A model generated the notes under the pieces. It ran no database searches, was not told the DNA's origin, and was given only the letters and a program-made list of their open reading frames with translations. Below, in pieces: positions 58,083 to 64,000 of a stretch of DNA of 64,000 nt. How positions within the stretch are numbered: the first letter of the stretch is position 1; every line of letters begins with the position of its first letter. Location of the stretch: the NCBI RefSeq assembly GCF_008017545.1, contig NZ_VRTZ01000001.1, positions 1,512,295-1,576,294 of the forward strand. The letters are read 5' to 3'. The position numbers were made by a program, and so were the translations under genes. The DNA is from Homoserinibacter sp. GY 40078 (GTDB lineage: Bacteria > Actinomycetota > Actinomycetes > Actinomycetales > Microbacteriaceae).

Positions 58083-58436
58083 ATGCTCATCCGCGTCGAC
58101 CCCGCGTCTGACGTGCCGATCTACGACCAGATCGCCGCTTCGGTCCGCGCCGATGCGAGCCGTGGGGCGCTCCAACCGGGCGATCGGCTCCCCGCTGCCC
58201 GCGAACTCGCCCTCGCGCTCGACGTGAACGTGCACACGGTGCTGCGCGCGTACCAGCAGCTCCGCGACGAGGGCCTCATCGACCTGCGGCGCGGGCGGGG
58301 CGCCGTCGTCACCGACGAGGCGTCCCGTTCATCGGGACTCGTCGTCTCGGTGCGCGCGCTCGTCGCCACAGCGCGGCGCGACGGTGTGCCGCTCCAGACC
58401 GTTCTCTCCCTGATCCGCGAGGAGTTCTCCGCATGA
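58083..58436 (+). CDS. YtrA-type GntR-family regulator
   Basis: A 117-residue short GntR protein. It has a winged helix at about residues 12-75 (P-I-Y-D-Q-I-A-A-S-V-R, then L-P-A-A-R-E-L-A-L-A-L-D-V-N-V-H-T-V) and a short helical tail for dimerisation. This size and the lack of an effector domain define the YtrA subfamily, which usually represses a neighbouring transporter or membrane gene. The ATG overlaps nothing upstream; its stop overlaps the DUF1648 gene ATG (ATGA). Confidence 0.9.
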   Translation: MLIRVDPASDVPIYDQIAASVRADASRGALQPGDRLPAARELALALDVNVHTVLRAYQQLRDEGLIDLRRGRGAVVTDEASRSSGLVVSVRALVATARRDGVPLQTVLSLIREEFSA

Positions 58437-59431
58437 CACGCATCGCTCGCCGTCGCCTGCCGATCTCGGTGTGGGTGGTCACGCTCGCCGTGCCGCTCAC
58501 CGCCTCGGCCATCGGCGTCGGCCTTCAACTCGCCTGGCTCCCCGAGCTGCCGGATGCCGTCGTCGTGCACTGGGGGGTCGACGGACCGGACGGCTTCGCC
58601 GCACCCGGGGCCACGATCTGGCTGTCCGCCCTGTTGGGGCTCGGGCTTCCCGCGCTCTTCACCATCATCCTGGCCGCCGCGCGTTCGTCGCAGTTCAGCA
58701 TCGTGCAGAAGCTCCTGGCGTGCACTTCTGCGGCATCCGGGGTGATGGTCGCGGTGTTGACCACGGCATCCCTCGGGGTGCAGCGGGGCCTCGTCGAGGC
58801 GAGCGCCGCGCCGAGCATCGCCCCCTGGGTTGCGATCTCCGCCGCGTGCGCCCTTGCGGTCGGCCTTGCGTCCTGGTTCAGCATGCCCGCCGCCCAGCCC
58901 CGCACTCACGTTGCGGAATCCGTCGAGGCGATGCCGCTCACCCCGGGGGAGCGCACCGTCTGGCTTGCTCGCACCCGCATCTCCACGGGCGCAGCGTTCG
59001 CGATCATCGCGGCGATCGTGATCGCGTCCGGTGCCGTCGCGCTTGCGATCGCCATGACCGCCGGGGCCACGTGGCCTTTGGCCCTCGTGCCGCTCCTGCT
59101 GCTCTGCCTGGCCGCGATCGCCATCGCATGGACGGTTCGGGTCGACCCCTCCGGTCTCGTCGTGCGGTCGGCTCCGCTCGGCGTGCCCGCCGTCCGGATC
59201 CCCGTGCGCGACATTGCGCGGGTCGAGACCGTGCAGATCGAGCCGCTCGCCGACTTCGGCGGCTGGGGATGGCGGTGGGGTCCTGGCCGGGGGTTCGGCG
59301 TGATCGCTCGTGCCGGAGAGGCGCTCGACGTGGAGCGGCGAGATGGCCGCAGGTTCGTGGTCACCGTCGACGACGCATCGACGGCGGCAGCTCTGCTCGC
59401 GGCCTACGCGCAACTGCCCGCGGAGAGCTGA
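58433..59431 (+). CDS. DUF1648 membrane protein
   Basis: A 332-residue membrane protein with about six or seven helices. The N-terminal DUF1648 domain has L-P-D-A-V-V-V-H-W-G-V-D-G-P-D-G (the H-W-G core) near residue 39. The C-terminal part after about residue 235 is a soluble PH-like region (V-D-P-S-G-L-V-V-R-S, then A-R-V-E-T-V-Q-I). GntR-YtrA/DUF1648 pairs are common in Gram-positives and linked to envelope stress, but the function is unproven. It is translationally coupled to the regulator. Confidence 0.85.
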   Translation: MTRIARRRLPISVWVVTLAVPLTASAIGVGLQLAWLPELPDAVVVHWGVDGPDGFAAPGATIWLSALLGLGLPALFTIILAAARSSQFSIVQKLLACTSAASGVMVAVLTTASLGVQRGLVEASAAPSIAPWVAISAACALAVGLASWFSMPAAQPRTHVAESVEAMPLTPGERTVWLARTRISTGAAFAIIAAIVIASGAVALAIAMTAGATWPLALVPLLLLCLAAIAIAWTVRVDPSGLVVRSAPLGVPAVRIPVRDIARVETVQIEPLADFGGWGWRWGPGRGFGVIARAGEALDVERRDGRRFVVTVDDASTAAALLAAYAQLPAES

Positions 59432-59456
59432 TCGACGCACCCCTCAGGCGCCGACC

Positions 59457-60647
59457 TCAGGTGCGTCCCTCGAGCGCTCCCGCGACGAGCGCCTCTGCCC
59501 GCGCAATCGCCTCCTCGGCGGGCAGTACCCCTGTCAGCACGTGGCCGAGCAGGTGGGTCGCTGCGATCGCCGCGGTGCGCGCCGCGCGGCCCGGATCCGC
59601 GGGAGTGCTCCAGCGGGCGACCGCCCGATCCGCGAGCACGGATGCCGCATCCGCCCGATCGGTCTCGCCGCCGTCGCGGGCGTGTGCGGTCGTCGCTACG
59701 AGGTGCGCCCACAGCGCCGCCGCATCGTCGGCAGGATCACCGGTGCCCGCGGTGTCGATGTCGATCACGCCGGTGAGACGCGAGGGGTCGGCGGGGTCCA
59801 GGAAGAGCTGCCCGAGGTGCAGGTCGCCGTGGATCGTCGCTCGGGGACCGGGTGGTTGCAGCAGCCCGGCGACGGCCCGGTCGAGGGCGGCGAGCCGGTT
59901 CGCCGCGTGCGGCACGACCTGGGTGACGCGGCGCCGGTACCAGTCGAACCGCACGGCGAGTGAGGTGCGGGCGGGCCCCTCGGCGGGGACGGATGCGATC
60001 CGCGCACGCAGGGCGTCGATCGCGTCGAGCAGTCTGTCGGGCTCGGCTGCGGGCAGCACCTCCGTCGCGGGAGCCCCCGGCTGCTCAGCGAGCACGATCA
60101 CGCCCGTCGGGAACCACCCCTCCGCCGCCGGAACGGGGATCCCGTGGGCGATCCAGGTGGCGTGGCGCTCGGCGAGGGCCTGAGCGGAACCGGGCGCGAC
60201 GACCTTGAGATACCGCACGCCGCCCGGCCAGGTGACTCGCACGACGGCGCGCTTGCCGGGCCGGTACGTCGCCACGTCGAGGGCGACACTCGGCGGGACC
60301 CCCGGCACCCCGACCGCGGCGAGCAGGCCCGCCGCCCGGCGCGGCAGCACGGCGTCGGCGAGGGCGGGCAGGCGCGGGTCGTCGGGGTAGAACCACACGG
60401 CCCGCTCGTCGCCCTGCTCGTCGCGCAGCCGCAAGACGCCCGAATGGTGCACGTCCGGTGGCGCCGTCTCGATGTAGACGAGCCGCTCGCTACGCACCCC
60501 GGCGTCGTCCGCGAGAGTCAGCGCGTAGCCCGTGACGATGCCGCCGGGCCCCGCCTCGGCGCTGACGAGTCGGCCCGCGTGGAACCGGAGGCCGACCGAC
60601 GCCGCGACGGCCTCGAGGAGAGCCCGCTCCGCTGTCGTCTCCGGCAT
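59457..60647 (-). CDS. Phosphotransferase (APH-like kinase family)
   Basis: A 396-residue protein kinase-like enzyme of the APH family. The catalytic loop is I-H-G-D-L-H-L-G-Q-L-F near residue 270 (Asp as base) and the metal-binding I-D-I-D-T-A-G follows near 292. An N-terminal lobe of about 120 residues precedes it. Substrates in this family range from aminoglycosides to choline and sugars; none can be chosen here. ATG at 60647 is preferred to an earlier start that would enter the ileS leader on the other strand. It is divergent from ileS. Confidence 0.83.
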   Translation of the reverse strand: MPETTAERALLEAVAASVGLRFHAGRLVSAEAGPGGIVTGYALTLADDAGVRSERLVYIETAPPDVHHSGVLRLRDEQGDERAVWFYPDDPRLPALADAVLPRRAAGLLAAVGVPGVPPSVALDVATYRPGKRAVVRVTWPGGVRYLKVVAPGSAQALAERHATWIAHGIPVPAAEGWFPTGVIVLAEQPGAPATEVLPAAEPDRLLDAIDALRARIASVPAEGPARTSLAVRFDWYRRRVTQVVPHAANRLAALDRAVAGLLQPPGPRATIHGDLHLGQLFLDPADPSRLTGVIDIDTAGTGDPADDAAALWAHLVATTAHARDGGETDRADAASVLADRAVARWSTPADPGRAARTAAIAATHLLGHVLTGVLPAEEAIARAEALVAGALEGRT

Positions 60648-60680
60648 CCACCCATCCTGCCGTCCCGTGCGCCGTGAGGG

Positions 60681-60686
60681 TACGAT
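60681..60686 (+). promoter_or_regulatory. -10 element TACGAT of the ileS leader
   Basis: TACGAT predicts transcription starting near 60692, giving a leader of about 185 nt with the T-box. Confidence 0.45.
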
Positions 60687-60691
60687 GGATG

Positions 60692-60870
60692 CCATCGACT
60701 GCGATCCGGCCATCACCGGGGAGTCCTCGGAAGAAACCCTGCGGGGCGTAGAACCGAGCGGGTGCGCCCGTCATCGCGTGAATGAGCGGCCGGGCATCTA
60801 CGGATGCCGGGCAAGCGAGGTGGTACCGCGGCGAACGTCGTCCTCGTGAAGTGATCCCACGAGACACGGA
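60692..60870 (+). promoter_or_regulatory. T-box leader of ileS
   Basis: The conserved T-box AGGTGGTACCGCGG (60818-60831) is present, with CGAGG (60815-60819) able to pair with CCTCG (60842-60846) as the flanking helix. A likely Ile specifier ATC (60712-60714) sits in a stem I-like loop. There is no terminator between the T-box and the start codon, so it probably controls translation by hiding the ribosome site, as described for actinobacterial ileS T-boxes. Uncharged tRNA-Ile should turn the gene on. Confidence 0.85.
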
Positions 60871-60878
60871 CGGACCGC

Positions 60879-64000
<3,122 letters not shown>

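Overview
This window is high-GC actinobacterial DNA, most likely from the family Microbacteriaceae. That placement is inferred from gene content: trigger factor-clpP1-clpP2-clpX beside tRNA-Pro, a fused cydDC, a DevR/DevS pair, a single-domain GH15, small DUF2510 and PaiB-type proteins, a T-box before ileS, and many start codons that look leaderless. No phage, transposase, CRISPR array or rRNA was seen. Genes are densely packed, often with 4-base ATGA/GTGA overlaps.

Layout. 1-3.9 kb: rpiB, a Nei2-type DNA glycosylase, a PaiB-like FMN protein and a YtcJ-like amidohydrolase. 3.9-20.7 kb: a redox/hypoxia block with Dps, the DevR (DosR)-DevS system, a tandem universal stress protein, ackA-pta, a thioredoxin-reductase-like flavoprotein with a divergent XRE-cupin regulator, cytochrome bd oxidase (cydA, cydB, fused cydDC) and a second two-component system. 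Candidate DevR boxes (GGGAC-N4-GGCCC type) lie before devS/usp, pta and cydA, and a fourth lies at 44.6 kb before an uncharacterised membrane protein. 20.9-24.2 kb: small regulators, each with a clear palindromic operator (HxlR with a RibD-C protein, ArsR with an MFS exporter). 24.2-26.8 kb: poorly characterised accessory genes ending at tRNA-Gly. 27-33 kb: housekeeping (tRNA-Pro, tig, clpP1P2, clpX). 33.2-42.8 kb: a ROK regulator, a sugar ABC transporter and three signal-peptide-less glycosidases (GH66, GH15, GH31), read as import and intracellular breakdown of isomaltooligosaccharides or dextran fragments. 42.8-46 kb: a BenE-like permease, the DevR-box-linked membrane protein and an MFS transporter. 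46-50.8 kb: an iron-siderophore uptake operon under a DtxR/IdeR-type box. 50.9-60.6 kb: M3 peptidase, methyltransferase, valS operon, a GntR/DUF1648 pair and an APH-like kinase. 60.7 kb to the end: a T-box and ileS, which runs off the window.

The strongest threads are the putative DevR regulon, which would join dormancy-type stress proteins, acetate/ATP metabolism and bd oxidase, and the compact intracellular dextran-degradation locus. A third is a set of long, often nested, perfect inverted repeats between genes (679, 20740, 28817, 29961 and 57126), not all of which can be terminators.
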